Positions 1 through 8,595 of a stretch of 35,235 nucleotides of DNA are shown one piece after another (the stretch's first letter is position 1; every line of letters begins with the position of its first letter). The position numbers were made by a program, and so were the translations under genes. This DNA is from Bacteroidales bacterium (GTDB lineage Bacteria > Bacteroidota > Bacteroidia > Bacteroidales > UBA932). The stretch is taken from contig JAFVAU010000023.1 of assembly GCA_017480345.1 (NCBI GenBank), positions 1 to 35,235 on the forward strand, written 5' to 3'. Below the pieces are notes generated by a model. The model searched no databases, had not been told where the DNA came from, and saw only the letters and a list, made by a program, of their open reading frames with translations.

Positions 1-165
1 CGCAAATCGACTGGTTTTTAGCGGCTTGAAAACGCACCTCGCAGCATGAGAAAAATTTTTGAAAAAAGTTATTTCCGGGTGGTGAAAGCCTCGCACCAAC
101 CTCAGCTTATTTACAGGTCAGGGGCACCTGAGTAGTTACAAAGGTTGATAATTCTTATCCGTTTG
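1..165. other. Left-edge spacer, no supported gene
   Basis: I see no convincing coding region here. All plus frames meet a stop within about 50 bases of the left edge, so at most a few C-terminal codons of a truncated gene could be present. The stretch is moderately AT-rich around 50-80. I looked for a tRNA, tmRNA or RNase P core and recognised none. It lies downstream of tamL, so it could hold the tamL 3' untranslated region. Confidence 0.4.
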
Positions 166-178
166 CTAGAACGGATAA
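155..178 (-). terminator. Hairpin overlapping the tamL stop codon
   Basis: A perfect 9-bp inverted repeat, TTATCCGTT / AACGGATAA, with a 6-base loop (164-169) that contains most of the tamL stop codon. In the direction of tamL transcription it is followed by a mixed GAATTATC sequence, not a clean U-run. It is therefore only a weak intrinsic-terminator candidate and could instead be a 3' stabilising hairpin. Confidence 0.35.
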
Positions 179-2346
179 CCAACGCCGAAATGGACGGCGT
201 AATTTCCGTTTAGCCATTCGTTTGTGGGAACCCACCGCTCTCCCTGGGGACGGGCGGGGTCCCGGAGGCGGATACCCATATCCAGGCGGATGAGAATCAG
301 GTTCAGGTTAAGGCGGAAACCGAAGCCCCAGTCCATGGCAATGCTTTCCGGAAGGGTTTTGAGACGGAATTTCGCTCCTTGGTCGATTTCGCTTTCGGTA
401 AAATTCCAGATATTGCCGGCGTCCACGAAGAGGGCCCCTTCCAGTTTGGAGACGAGCGGAAAGCGATACTCTACATTGGCTTCCAGTTTTATCTCGCCTA
501 TCTGGCTGGGAATGGCGAAGCCATAGGTTTCCGAGGAGGTGCCGGGGCCCAGCGCACGGGCTTGCCAGCCACGCATGGACATGGCTCCGCCGGCATAAAA
601 TTGTTTTTCCACCGGAGCGGAAGCGGAATTGCCGTAGGCGTAGGCGGCGCCGCTCTGCCAGTGCAGGGCCAGGGCCTGCCTGTCTTCCTTTCCAAAGCGG
701 AACACCTTTCCCAGATTGAGGTCCAGGCGGACATATTGGGCATAGGGCGTTTGCCAGATCAAGCGTTGATTGTCTTTCTGCGGGAGCAGTTTGTTGAACA
801 GGCTCAGGAAGTTACCGGACAAATCTACGGCCAGGCGCGCATAATGATAAGGCGTCTGAGGCACGGCCGACGAGTTGGTGGTGTAATAAAGCATGGAACT
901 CACCCCCAGGTCAAAGCGGTCATTGTATGCCATGAATACAAAGGGATTGGTTTTCAGGAGTTTAGCCATGAAATCCAGGTCCATGTTGTACAGGTGGGTC
1001 ACATTGAGCCTGAGCGGAGAAAGCTGGTAAAACAGGTTATTCCCGATGCGTCCGTTATACGTAAAGGCGGTGGAAATGACCGTGCGGCGGAATTCCGGCC
1101 TGTCCTGATAGGTGAAGGCCGCCGTCACATCCGTGCGCGGCAGGTTGGGCCCTTTGAAAACGCGGTTGGGCAGGCCGATGAACTTGGGGAAGCGGAGCGT
1201 CGTGGAGACGTTGAGTTCCGTGGTATGGGCCTTGGTCCTGGGTTGGAACTGGAAGTTGCCGGTGAGGCCCAGGTTGAACTGTTCTCCCCCGTGGAAGATA
1301 TTCCGGTGATAGTATGTGAGCTGCGGCGACACGCCAATGAGGCCCGTGGAGTTCACGGAGGCTTCCAGGTTCACCTTGAAGCCCTGCAGCCGGGAAGAAC
1401 GCAGGGAGATGTTGCAATTGACCGTGGTGTCCGTAACCGGGTCCAGTTCTATGTTCACGCCCGTGAGCATGCCCACGGAAGAGAAGCGGCTGTAATTGGT
1501 GTTGATGTCCTGCTCGTTGTAAAGTTGGCCGGGCCGCAGGATATTCAGGTTCTCCAGGGTGGAGGTGCGGATTTTGGGTTTCTGAGGATGTGTGATGGTC
1601 ACCTCTCCCAGGTTGAATTTCCGGTGCATCCGGGCCGATGAAGGGCTGTCCCCCAGGGCATAGTCCCGGATGGTTTCCTTGAGCCGGACGGTGCCGTCCC
1701 GGGAGAGCGTATCGGCCTCAAAGACATAGAAAGATTTGGTGAAACCGTAGTAGCCGATGGTCCGGAAATAGGCCGATGAACGCTCCGCCTCTCTTTCCAG
1801 GGCTTCCTCCGAGAGGAACTGGCCGGGTGTGAGGCTGCTACTTGGAAGGTCCTCGGCAAATTCCTGCGCGAAGGTTCCGTACTGGGGAATTTCGTATTCT
1901 ATATCGCTGATTTTATAGCGTTTACCAAGCTTTACCGAATACGTTACATAAGCTTTTTTATTCTTCACCTCCACCTGGCTTTTCACCTGGGAACCGTAGA
2001 AGCCGATATAGTTCAGGTGGCTCTGCAGATTGGCAACGCCCTGGTTCACCTTCTCAGGGTCGTAGATGACGGGCTGGGAGCCTATCTTCCTGAGGAAGCG
2101 CTTGAAAGGTGTGGAACCGTCTCCGCTCCAGTTGTATACGGAGAGCAGCGGATTCACGCCCAGGACGTAGGAATTGGGTTTATGGCCCACATAGGAAGTC
2201 AGGGTGGAAACCTGGAAAGAAGGGTCGTCCGTGACGATGGTGTTTTTTCTGAGGAGGTACTCCCCTTCCGTAAGGGAACGCGTGGTACTGCAGGCCGCAA
2301 GACCCAGCAGCAAAAGGAAGAGAATTATGACTTTCCTGGCGTTCAT
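166..2346 (-). CDS. tamL: TamL-type lipoprotein, Omp85/BamA family outer-membrane protein
   Basis: 726 aa. Bacteroidota TamL is the lipidated counterpart of TamA, an Omp85-family protein thought to work with TamB in outer-membrane assembly. The N-terminus has a lipoprotein signal ending in the lipobox LAAC with the lipidated Cys at residue 19. POTRA-like segments follow, and the C-terminal half has the alternating aromatic/polar pattern of a 16-strand barrel, ending in a terminal Phe (GVGYPF) as expected of a BAM substrate. The frame stays open 120 codons further upstream, but only the ATG at 2346 puts the signal peptide at the N-terminus, and the upstream part lies opposite the decarboxylase gene. 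A TAnnTTTG box sits 5 bases upstream. The nearby TrmH-family gene is a neighbour I associate with tamL in this phylum. TamA/BamA paralogues are the only realistic alternatives. Confidence 0.88.
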   Translation of the reverse strand: MNARKVIILFLLLLGLAACSTTRSLTEGEYLLRKNTIVTDDPSFQVSTLTSYVGHKPNSYVLGVNPLLSVYNWSGDGSTPFKRFLRKIGSQPVIYDPEKVNQGVANLQSHLNYIGFYGSQVKSQVEVKNKKAYVTYSVKLGKRYKISDIEYEIPQYGTFAQEFAEDLPSSSLTPGQFLSEEALEREAERSSAYFRTIGYYGFTKSFYVFEADTLSRDGTVRLKETIRDYALGDSPSSARMHRKFNLGEVTITHPQKPKIRTSTLENLNILRPGQLYNEQDINTNYSRFSSVGMLTGVNIELDPVTDTTVNCNISLRSSRLQGFKVNLEASVNSTGLIGVSPQLTYYHRNIFHGGEQFNLGLTGNFQFQPRTKAHTTELNVSTTLRFPKFIGLPNRVFKGPNLPRTDVTAAFTYQDRPEFRRTVISTAFTYNGRIGNNLFYQLSPLRLNVTHLYNMDLDFMAKLLKTNPFVFMAYNDRFDLGVSSMLYYTTNSSAVPQTPYHYARLAVDLSGNFLSLFNKLLPQKDNQRLIWQTPYAQYVRLDLNLGKVFRFGKEDRQALALHWQSGAAYAYGNSASAPVEKQFYAGGAMSMRGWQARALGPGTSSETYGFAIPSQIGEIKLEANVEYRFPLVSKLEGALFVDAGNIWNFTESEIDQGAKFRLKTLPESIAMDWGFGFRLNLNLILIRLDMGIRLRDPARPQGERWVPTNEWLNGNYAVHFGVGYPF

Positions 2347-2351
2347 TCTCA

Positions 2352-2359
2352 CAAATGTA
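2352..2359 (-). promoter_or_regulatory. -7 promoter element of tamL
   Basis: TACATTTG matches the Bacteroidota -7 consensus TAnnTTTG. It ends 5 bases before the tamL ATG, so a transcript starting here would have almost no leader. I see no clear -33 TTG at the expected distance. Confidence 0.4.
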
Positions 2360-2371
2360 ACACTTTTTGCG

Positions 2372-2379
2372 TATATTTG
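2372..2379 (+). promoter_or_regulatory. -7 promoter element of the decarboxylase operon
   Basis: TATATTTG fits TAnnTTTG exactly and leaves a leader of about 20 bases before the ATG at 2404. It lies back to back with the tamL -7 box in a 57-base divergent spacer. No good -33 element is visible. Confidence 0.45.
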
Positions 2380-2403
2380 CACGATTAAACCCGATAAAAG
2401 CTG

Positions 2404-3804
2404 ATGAAAAACAAGTACATCGACCTTATTGACCAAACCTTCGACTTCCCCCAGGACGAATTCATGGTGGTGGACGGAAACCTCCTGTTCAACGACATAG
2501 ACCTGATGGAAATCATCGAGAAGTACGGAACCCCGCTGAAAATCACCTATCTGCCCAAGATTTCTTCTCAGATCCAGCGGGCCAAGCGTCTTTTCAAAGT
2601 GGCCATGGCCAAGGCCGATTATCAGGGAGAGTACCACTACAGCTACTGCACCAAGAGTTCGCAGTTCTCCTTCGTGGTGCATGAAGCCCTTAAGAACGAC
2701 ATCCACCTGGAGACCTCATCGGCCTATGACCTGGACCTGATCGAGGCCCTGCAGCGGGACGGCTCCGTGAACAAGGAGGACCTCTATATCATCTGCAACG
2801 GCTTCAAACGCCCCCAGTATGTCCAGAACATTGCCAAACTGCGCAAGGACGGCTGGAAGAACATCATCCCCGTGCTGGATAACAAGAACGAGTTCGAAGA
2901 CCTGGCAGACCTCATTGAGGAGGAAACCATGATGGGTATCCGGATTGCCTCCGAAGAAGAGCCCAACTTCGATTTCTATACCTCCCGACTGGGCATCCGC
3001 TATTCGGATATCCTCAAGTTCTACAAGGACACGGTGGCCAAGTATCCCAACTTCCACCTCAAGATGCTGCATTTCTTCATCAATACCGGCATCCGGGATA
3101 CGGCCTATTACTGGAACGAGCTTTCCAAGTGCGTGAAGGTGTACTGCGAGCTCAAGGCCATCTGTCCGGAGCTGGACAGCCTCAATATCGGCGGCGGCCT
3201 TCCCAACAAGACTTCCCTGGCCCAGGATTTCGACTACGAGTACATGGTGGAGGAAATCATCAACCAGATCAAGGTCACCTGCAACGCCATGGGCGTGGAA
3301 GAGCCGGATATCTTTACGGAATTCGGTTCCTTCACCGTGGGAGAAAGCGGCGCCACCATCTTCAAGATCCTGGACATCAAGCAGCAGAACGACCGCGAGA
3401 AGTGGTACATGATAGACAACAGCTTCATGACCTGCCTCCCGGACACCTGGGGCCTGAACCAGCGCTTCATCCTTCTGCCCATCAACAAGTGGAACGACGA
3501 GTACCAGCGCGTATTCCTGGGTGGTCTCACCTGCGACAGCCAGGACTTCTATAATGCCGATTATCACGCCAACGCCATCTTCCTGCCCACCATCCGCAGC
3601 CGTCGGGAAAGCCTGTATATCGGCTTTTTCCATACGGGAGCCTATCAGGAGGCCCTTTCCGGTTACGGCGGCATCAAGCACTGCCTCATGCCTTCCCCCA
3701 AGCATATCCTGCTGGACAGGGACAAGGAAGGCAACCTGGTGAGCACGGTCTTTGCCGAGGAGCAAAGCGCCGAAAGCATGCTTAAACTGCTGGGATACAA
3801 ATAA
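2404..3804 (+). CDS. speA: Arginine decarboxylase-like fold-III PLP enzyme
   Basis: 466 aa, cytoplasmic. It resembles the roughly 460-aa arginine decarboxylases of Flavobacteria/Bacteroidota (opening MKNKYIDLID), not the 630-aa SpeA type. Expected reaction: arginine to agmatine, feeding polyamine synthesis. Visible landmarks of the alanine-racemase-fold decarboxylases are the PLP lysine K84 in YCTKSS, the phosphate-binding glycines 263-265 in NIGGGLP, and the catalytic-type Cys377 in GLTCDSQD. HTGAY (410-414) is the usual C-terminal active-site segment. The next gene overlaps the stop codon by one base (TAATG), so the two are translationally coupled. Substrate cannot be read with certainty, because diaminopimelate, ornithine and carboxynorspermidine decarboxylases share these motifs. 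The overall similarity I recognise is to the arginine group. Confidence 0.75.
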   Translation: MKNKYIDLIDQTFDFPQDEFMVVDGNLLFNDIDLMEIIEKYGTPLKITYLPKISSQIQRAKRLFKVAMAKADYQGEYHYSYCTKSSQFSFVVHEALKNDIHLETSSAYDLDLIEALQRDGSVNKEDLYIICNGFKRPQYVQNIAKLRKDGWKNIIPVLDNKNEFEDLADLIEEETMMGIRIASEEEPNFDFYTSRLGIRYSDILKFYKDTVAKYPNFHLKMLHFFINTGIRDTAYYWNELSKCVKVYCELKAICPELDSLNIGGGLPNKTSLAQDFDYEYMVEEIINQIKVTCNAMGVEEPDIFTEFGSFTVGESGATIFKILDIKQQNDREKWYMIDNSFMTCLPDTWGLNQRFILLPINKWNDEYQRVFLGGLTCDSQDFYNADYHANAIFLPTIRSRRESLYIGFFHTGAYQEALSGYGGIKHCLMPSPKHILLDRDKEGNLVSTVFAEEQSAESMLKLLGYK

Positions 3805-4544
3805 TGACAACGGCCCAGATCAAGTTCGTCAAGTCCCTGTCCCAGAAAAAGTTCCGGGACCAGTACGGTTTGTTCGTGGCCGAGGGGGAGAAACTGGTGG
3901 CCGAAGCCCTGCATTCCCGCTTCAAGGTGCGGGACGTGTACAGGGCCGATGAAATAGGCGAGGCCGCCATGGCCCGCATGACGGGCCTCTGCACCCCTTC
4001 TCCGGTCCTATGCACGGTTGAACGTCCGGGAGACCTCGTCAACGGAGATTTGCCCGCAAAAGGCCTTTTTCTGGCCTTGGACGGCATCCGGGACCCCGGT
4101 AACCTGGGAACCATCCTCCGCATTGCGGACTGGTTCGGCATCGATGCCGTTTTTGCTTCGCCGGACACCGTAGATGTATTCAATCCCAAAGTGGTGCAGG
4201 CCACCATGGGAGCCATTTTCCGCGTGAAATTCCACTATACGGACATTCCTTCCCTCTGCAACCGGGCTCTGACTGCCGGAGGAGCCGTTTACGGCACGTT
4301 CCTGGACGGAGAGAACATCTATGAAAAGAGCCTTTCCAACGGTGTGGAAAGGCCCTCCATAATTGTTATTGGCAATGAGGCCAACGGTATTTCTTCCGCT
4401 ACGGCGGCCTGCGTAAGCCACCGCCTCTACATCCCTCCCTTCCCGGCCGATGACCCCGGCTCCGAGTCACTCAATGCCGCTGTGGCAACGGCCGTCACCG
4501 TGGCGGAATTCCGCCGCCTTGCGCTCAAATCCTTCAGGAGTTGA
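3804..4544 (+). CDS. TrmH/SpoU-family RNA 2'-O-methyltransferase
   Basis: 246 aa. SpoU-family SPOUT enzymes transfer methyl from SAM to a ribose 2'-OH in rRNA or tRNA. An N-terminal substrate-binding segment (residues 1-85) precedes the knotted catalytic domain. Motif 1 has N100 and R106 (DPGNLGTILR), motif 2 is GNEANG (190-195), and motif 3 contains IPPF...ESLNAAVA (210-228) with the conserved Ser-Leu-Asn. The ATG overlaps the preceding stop codon by one base. It converges on the GH13 gene with only 25 bases between the stops. The target nucleotide is not deducible. The rRNA-directed RlmB/TrmH-like class is most likely. Confidence 0.85.
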   Translation: MTTAQIKFVKSLSQKKFRDQYGLFVAEGEKLVAEALHSRFKVRDVYRADEIGEAAMARMTGLCTPSPVLCTVERPGDLVNGDLPAKGLFLALDGIRDPGNLGTILRIADWFGIDAVFASPDTVDVFNPKVVQATMGAIFRVKFHYTDIPSLCNRALTAGGAVYGTFLDGENIYEKSLSNGVERPSIIVIGNEANGISSATAACVSHRLYIPPFPADDPGSESLNAAVATAVTVAEFRRLALKSFRS

Positions 4545-4569
4545 GCGCGCGAAGTTACAAAAATACGGT

Positions 4570-5988
4570 TTAATGCACTTCCAATGCACAGAAATCGCAG
4601 CTTTTCACCGCAATTGTATAGACAGTTCGGACCAGTTTGATGCCCAGATAATCCAGCGCTTCGGCAGGAATGCAGACCGAAATATCGGCCTCTTGTCCAA
4701 AATTGGCCAGGATCAGGTAACTTGTCTTCCCATCGCTGCGGAGGAAGGCGAAGTGACGGTCCTTGTCAAAGCGGCCTTCATCCTGGCAATAGCATAAATC
4801 AAAGGTCTTTCCTTGCCGGAAAACGGGCATCCGGGCCATTTTCAGCACTTCCGTGTAGCGTTTGAGAACCGCCTTGTCCGGATGCTGAAGCGCGGGAACG
4901 GTGCACCAGTCAAAGATGGAGGTGCGTCCGTCCAGACCGCTGAACCCTTCGGCCTGCATGCCCCTCTCCCCCATCTCCTGGCCAAAGTACAGCATGAAGG
5001 GGGCTCCGTTCAGAAGGGCCGATACCCCCAGCGCCGCATAGCCCCTCTCCGCGCTCCCGCAGAAAAAGTCCGAGGCAACGCGCTGCTCGTCGTGGTTCTC
5101 AAGGAAATTGAGCATGTGCGGCTGCAAATCTCCCAGGAACTGCCAGTTCCAGCTGATGCCCTTGGCTGAAGCGCCGCTGCAAGTGACGGCTCTTAAAGTA
5201 TCGTAAAGGCCGGATTTGTCATACAGCAGGTCAAAGCCCACCTCCTCCACATACATCCGGTATTTTTCTTTCTGGTATACCTCCGCTATGAAACGGATTT
5301 GCGGATGCTTTTCTTTCACGGATGCAATAAGCCATTGCATAAATTGTGGCGGAACCAGCTCTACCATGTCGCAGCGGAAGCCGTCCACGCCCTTGGAGGC
5401 CCAGAAAAGCACAACCTGGAGCATCTTGTCCCAGGTGGCCGTATGGAAGTCGCAGTAGTTGATCTTGACGGTCTCCCACCAGTCATTGATGCCCGGGGCC
5501 GATGAAAAGCAGTTTCCGGAAGCTTTGGCCGGGAATTCCTTAAAGCCATCCACCTTAAGTGGAAGTTGAAGTTTTTCCCCGGGATAATAGAAGAAGTCAT
5601 TCTCCGGCGCCCAGTGCACGGCGGTGTTGTCTTCCTTTCCCAGACTGCCTTTGTATTCCCGCGCCACATGGTTGGGCACAAAGTCCATGACCACCTTCAG
5701 GCCGGCCTCGTGCGTCCTTCTCACCAGGTCTTCGAATTCCTGCATCCGCTCCGAAGGAGTATCGGCCAGATAGGGATTCACGTCGTAATAATCTGTTATG
5801 GCATAAGGGCTACCGGCCTCTCCCTTGATCACTTTTTCTCCGGAGGAGGCGCTGGCATGGCGGATGACGCCGGTGTACCAGACGGTATCGACACCCAGGT
5901 TTTTCCAGTAAGTGAAGGTAGATGCGTCAATAGAGGAGAATTTTCCTTTTCCCCAGAGCCGGGGAAGGACTTGGTAAATCAGGTTCAT
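4570..5988 (-). CDS. GH13 alpha-amylase family enzyme, cytoplasmic
   Basis: 472 aa without a signal peptide. The four GH13 conserved regions are present: DFVPNH (102-107), GFRCDM (203-208) with R205 and the nucleophile D207, the acid/base E236 in FIAEVY, and the transition-state Asp D300 in ENHD. It should hydrolyse or transfer alpha-glucosidic bonds of intracellular alpha-glucan or maltooligosaccharide. The start overlaps the end of the CotH gene by four bases (ATGA), which makes it the third gene of the pfk-CotH-GH13 unit. Oligo-1,6-glucosidase, trehalose-type and amylase activities are not distinguishable from motifs. The length is at the short end for GH13, with only a small C-terminal beta domain. 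Confidence 0.85.
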   Translation of the reverse strand: MNLIYQVLPRLWGKGKFSSIDASTFTYWKNLGVDTVWYTGVIRHASASSGEKVIKGEAGSPYAITDYYDVNPYLADTPSERMQEFEDLVRRTHEAGLKVVMDFVPNHVAREYKGSLGKEDNTAVHWAPENDFFYYPGEKLQLPLKVDGFKEFPAKASGNCFSSAPGINDWWETVKINYCDFHTATWDKMLQVVLFWASKGVDGFRCDMVELVPPQFMQWLIASVKEKHPQIRFIAEVYQKEKYRMYVEEVGFDLLYDKSGLYDTLRAVTCSGASAKGISWNWQFLGDLQPHMLNFLENHDEQRVASDFFCGSAERGYAALGVSALLNGAPFMLYFGQEMGERGMQAEGFSGLDGRTSIFDWCTVPALQHPDKAVLKRYTEVLKMARMPVFRQGKTFDLCYCQDEGRFDKDRHFAFLRSDGKTSYLILANFGQEADISVCIPAEALDYLGIKLVRTVYTIAVKSCDFCALEVH

Positions 5989-7289
5989 TGAAGGGCGTTG
6001 ATCTCGAAATCCATGTATTTGATACGCTCTGCCAGGGCTTCTTTCATGCGGGAAATGGCCTCCTGGAAGGACAAGAGTTCATCTCCGTTCACCAGACCAT
6101 CCTCCCCTTCCGCCAGCGGATTGGGATAGCAGGGCCAGATACCGCGGTTGTAGGCTTCCGACTTCTCGATGAGGGCGGCTTTCTGGTCTATGAAGCGGCC
6201 CAGGCTTTCGAATTGGGGTTTCAGGAGCTTCCAGCGGCGTTTGAGGGCGCTGCGGAATTCCGGATGGGTCCAGAGCTGGAAATAGTACAGGGAACTTTTG
6301 AGCGTGAGAGTACGGATGCCGGGGATGAAGGTTCCCCAGTCAAAGTCCCATACCGGACCGGCATACAGCCGGCCGTTTTTCAGATAGAGGAAACAGCTTT
6401 TGGGGAACTGCGGTTCCTCGTTGCTGGCCAGTTCATTGACCAGATACCAGTCCACGAAGCTGTCTATATCCAGTACGGAACTGGGTTTGTCTCCCCTCAT
6501 GAGGGCTTCTTCCTTCTCATGAAGGGCGGTTTCTGCGGCATGCAGGATTTCCGTGAATTCCTCCTCGGAGTAATTGTCACGGTCCGGATACTTTAATTCC
6601 ACCGGGATGCCGCCACTTTCCGTATGCTTTTTCCAATGGCCGTGAAGAGACTCGAAATCGTGTTCTTCCTTGTCCGAAGTGTCGTAAGAATACAGGTAGT
6701 CGCAGGTGAAATGGGAGCCTTCCACATGGATTCTTTCTCCTAACCAATAGCAACCGCGTCGGTTCCAGGAATCATGGGTTCCCTTCATGTACAGTTCTAC
6801 GAAGATGCCGGAGGGCGTCCATTCCAGGCTGGTGCGGCGGGCGGCCTCGAAGGCCAGTTCGTTACGGAGCAGCGTACGGTCCATCCAGTTGGCCAGGAGT
6901 ACCCAACGCTTGGTGGGGCCCGTTCCTATGAAATTGGCCTGTTCAGGGAGTTTGAGAGCATAGGGCTTCTTGGGATAGGTCCTCCAGGTGGAGTTTCCAT
7001 GCCCTTTTACCTTCACCCCCTCGGAGGAATAGACGGTTTTCGTTTCACCGTTCACCCTGGCTGTAATGGTGACAATGCAGTTCTCCGTCCACTCTTCCTT
7101 GCTGTCAATGGCCTTGGGATACTCAATATAGACTTTGGGAAGTTCGTCCGTATTTTCGGGGATGCAGCCTGTGTACACCTTTTCTCCGGGAGCTTCCTGG
7201 CCTTGAGGAATGATGGATTTCCTTTGACAGCCCGCCGTCATCAGGCAGGCTGTCAGAAGGAACAGTCCATATAAACGGAATCTTACCAA
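5985..7289 (-). CDS. CotH-family lipoprotein
   Basis: 434 aa. It has a lipoprotein signal ending AGC with the lipidated Cys at residue 21, then a CotH domain with KVKGHGNSTW and, further on, DIDSFVDWYLVNEL and GPVWDFDWG. CotH of Bacillus is a spore-coat protein kinase. Bacteroidota members are mostly surface-exposed with unknown roles, so kinase activity here is inference. The start is TTG at 7289, within the TAA region of the upstream pfk gene. No ATG would keep the signal peptide, since the only internal candidate is Met17, inside the hydrophobic core. It overlaps pfk by 7 bases and GH13 by 4. Unlike most genes here, it contains none of the GGCCGAT words described in the findings. Confidence 0.8.
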   Translation of the reverse strand: MVRFRLYGLFLLTACLMTAGCQRKSIIPQGQEAPGEKVYTGCIPENTDELPKVYIEYPKAIDSKEEWTENCIVTITARVNGETKTVYSSEGVKVKGHGNSTWRTYPKKPYALKLPEQANFIGTGPTKRWVLLANWMDRTLLRNELAFEAARRTSLEWTPSGIFVELYMKGTHDSWNRRGCYWLGERIHVEGSHFTCDYLYSYDTSDKEEHDFESLHGHWKKHTESGGIPVELKYPDRDNYSEEEFTEILHAAETALHEKEEALMRGDKPSSVLDIDSFVDWYLVNELASNEEPQFPKSCFLYLKNGRLYAGPVWDFDWGTFIPGIRTLTLKSSLYYFQLWTHPEFRSALKRRWKLLKPQFESLGRFIDQKAALIEKSEAYNRGIWPCYPNPLAEGEDGLVNGDELLSFQEAISRMKEALAERIKYMDFEINALQ

Positions 7290-8512
7290 TTCAGGATTTT
7301 CTTGAAGTCGTAGGCCTCAGGATTGGCTACATACTTCTTGGCGGCCTCATAGTCGGCCGGAGTGATGAAGTGGCAGATATGGTTGAAATAGTTCTGGGCG
7401 ATGCCGCCGTCGATGGCCACGCGGCGCGGAGGAATCTTGCCCTCGGCGTTCTGGAGGTCTTTCAGGTAGAGGGGTTTGGCCTCACCGAAGGCATCCACGT
7501 ACACCATGCAGCCGGTCTCCCCCTTCTTGAAGAGCTCGTAGGCGCCCATGGCCAGCTCCGTGCAGTAAGTGAGGTCGAAGGCGATGGGATCCTGGCAGCG
7601 GACGTCGTAACCGATCTCCACGGGGCGGGTCTTCACCTTCAGGCCGATTTCCTTGAACTTCTTCTCCAGGATGTCGTTGAACAGGACGGCCTTGGAGATT
7701 TTGCCCAGCTCCGGATGGCCGTGTTCGTCGTAGGTCATGGAAACGCCGGCATTCTTGATTTCCTGGGGATCCAGGTCGTGGAACACGCCCTCGGCCACCA
7801 CTACGGTACCGTAGGGAATGCCCAGGATGTTGCGCTTGAGGATGGCGGAAAGGGCCAGGTTCACAATCTTGTCCAGGGTGATGGTGGTCTTGTTGAACAT
7901 CTCCGGGATAATGGTCATGGGGCAGTGAGTGGCCTCGCCAATTCCCAGGGCCAGGTGACCGGCGCTGCGGCCCATGGCGCTGATAATGAGCCAGTTGCCG
8001 CTGGTGCGGGCGTCTTCATAGACGGTACGGGCCAGATGGGCGCCCTCGTCCTTGGCGCTGTTGAAGCCGAAGGTGGGGGTGTTATTGGGCAGCGGGAGGT
8101 CGTTGTCGATGGTCTTGGGGACGTGAATGTTGTGGATGGGGTACTGCTTGGCTTCCAGGAACTTGGCAATGCGGTTGGCCGTGGAGGCGGTGTCGTCTCC
8201 ACCCACCGTTACCAGCAGTTTGATGTTGTTGTCCTGGAACAGACCCAGGTTGAAGTTCTCTTCAAAATCCTTGTCGGTGGGCTTGAAACGGCTCATCTGG
8301 AGATAACTGCCGCCACGGTTGAAATAGGCGTCGGCCTTGAAGAAATCGATTTCCTCGGTGCGGGGGCTCTTGGAGAAGAGGCCGCTATAACCGCCATGCA
8401 GGCCGATCACACGATAACCATTGCTAAGGAAGGTCTTAGCCACAGACATAACTACGGTGTTCATGCCCGGAGCCGGGCCGCCGCCACAAAGAATGATGAT
8501 AGAATCTTTCAT
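7283..8512 (-). CDS. pfkA: 6-phosphofructokinase, pyrophosphate-type motifs
   Basis: 409 aa. It phosphorylates fructose 6-phosphate in glycolysis. The nucleotide-loop motif GGGPAPGMN is at the N-terminus. Two diagnostic positions read GGDDT (104-108) and PKTIDND (132-138). ATP-dependent PfkA has Gly at both sites (GGDGS, GTIDND), whereas Asp and Lys are typical of PPi-dependent enzymes. The sequence therefore favours diphosphate-fructose-6-phosphate phosphotransferase activity, which is reversible. The frame is open 14 codons further upstream, but the ATG at 8512 is preferred: the promoter -7 box lies at 8552-8559, on top of the upstream codon, and the enzyme fold starts at once after 8512. 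First gene of a three-gene unit with CotH and GH13. Confidence 0.88.
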   Translation of the reverse strand: MKDSIIILCGGGPAPGMNTVVMSVAKTFLSNGYRVIGLHGGYSGLFSKSPRTEEIDFFKADAYFNRGGSYLQMSRFKPTDKDFEENFNLGLFQDNNIKLLVTVGGDDTASTANRIAKFLEAKQYPIHNIHVPKTIDNDLPLPNNTPTFGFNSAKDEGAHLARTVYEDARTSGNWLIISAMGRSAGHLALGIGEATHCPMTIIPEMFNKTTITLDKIVNLALSAILKRNILGIPYGTVVVAEGVFHDLDPQEIKNAGVSMTYDEHGHPELGKISKAVLFNDILEKKFKEIGLKVKTRPVEIGYDVRCQDPIAFDLTYCTELAMGAYELFKKGETGCMVYVDAFGEAKPLYLKDLQNAEGKIPPRRVAIDGGIAQNYFNHICHFITPADYEAAKKYVANPEAYDFKKILNW

Positions 8513-8551
8513 AAAATTATAGATGTTAAAACTAACTTCCGTTAAATCATA

Positions 8552-8559
8552 CAAAGGTA
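8552..8559 (-). promoter_or_regulatory. -7 promoter element of the pfk operon
   Basis: TACCTTTG on the minus strand matches TAnnTTTG and gives a leader of about 35 bases to the ATG at 8512. It excludes the upstream in-frame ATG at 8554. No obvious -33 TTG. Confidence 0.5.
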
Positions 8560-8582
8560 GTCATTTTTCCGGAATAATCCGC

Positions 8583-8590
8583 TATCTTTG
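8583..8590 (+). promoter_or_regulatory. -7 promoter element of the Y-polymerase gene
   Basis: TATCTTTG is an exact TAnnTTTG match, ending 5 bases before the GTG start at 8596. The transcript would be leaderless or nearly so. No LexA-type operator was recognised. Confidence 0.45.
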
Positions 8591-8595
8591 TCAAG

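Noticed and set aside
1-165. tmRNA, tRNA or RNase P fragment
   Set aside because: GC-rich patches and short stems were checked, but no conserved core or CCA end is present.
7370-8545. Long plus-strand frame opposite pfk
   Set aside because: Mirror of a codon-biased gene. The minus strand encodes a complete phosphofructokinase.
8513-8554. Upstream in-frame ATG of pfk at 8554
   Set aside because: It lies on the promoter -7 box, and the extra 14 residues are not part of the enzyme fold.
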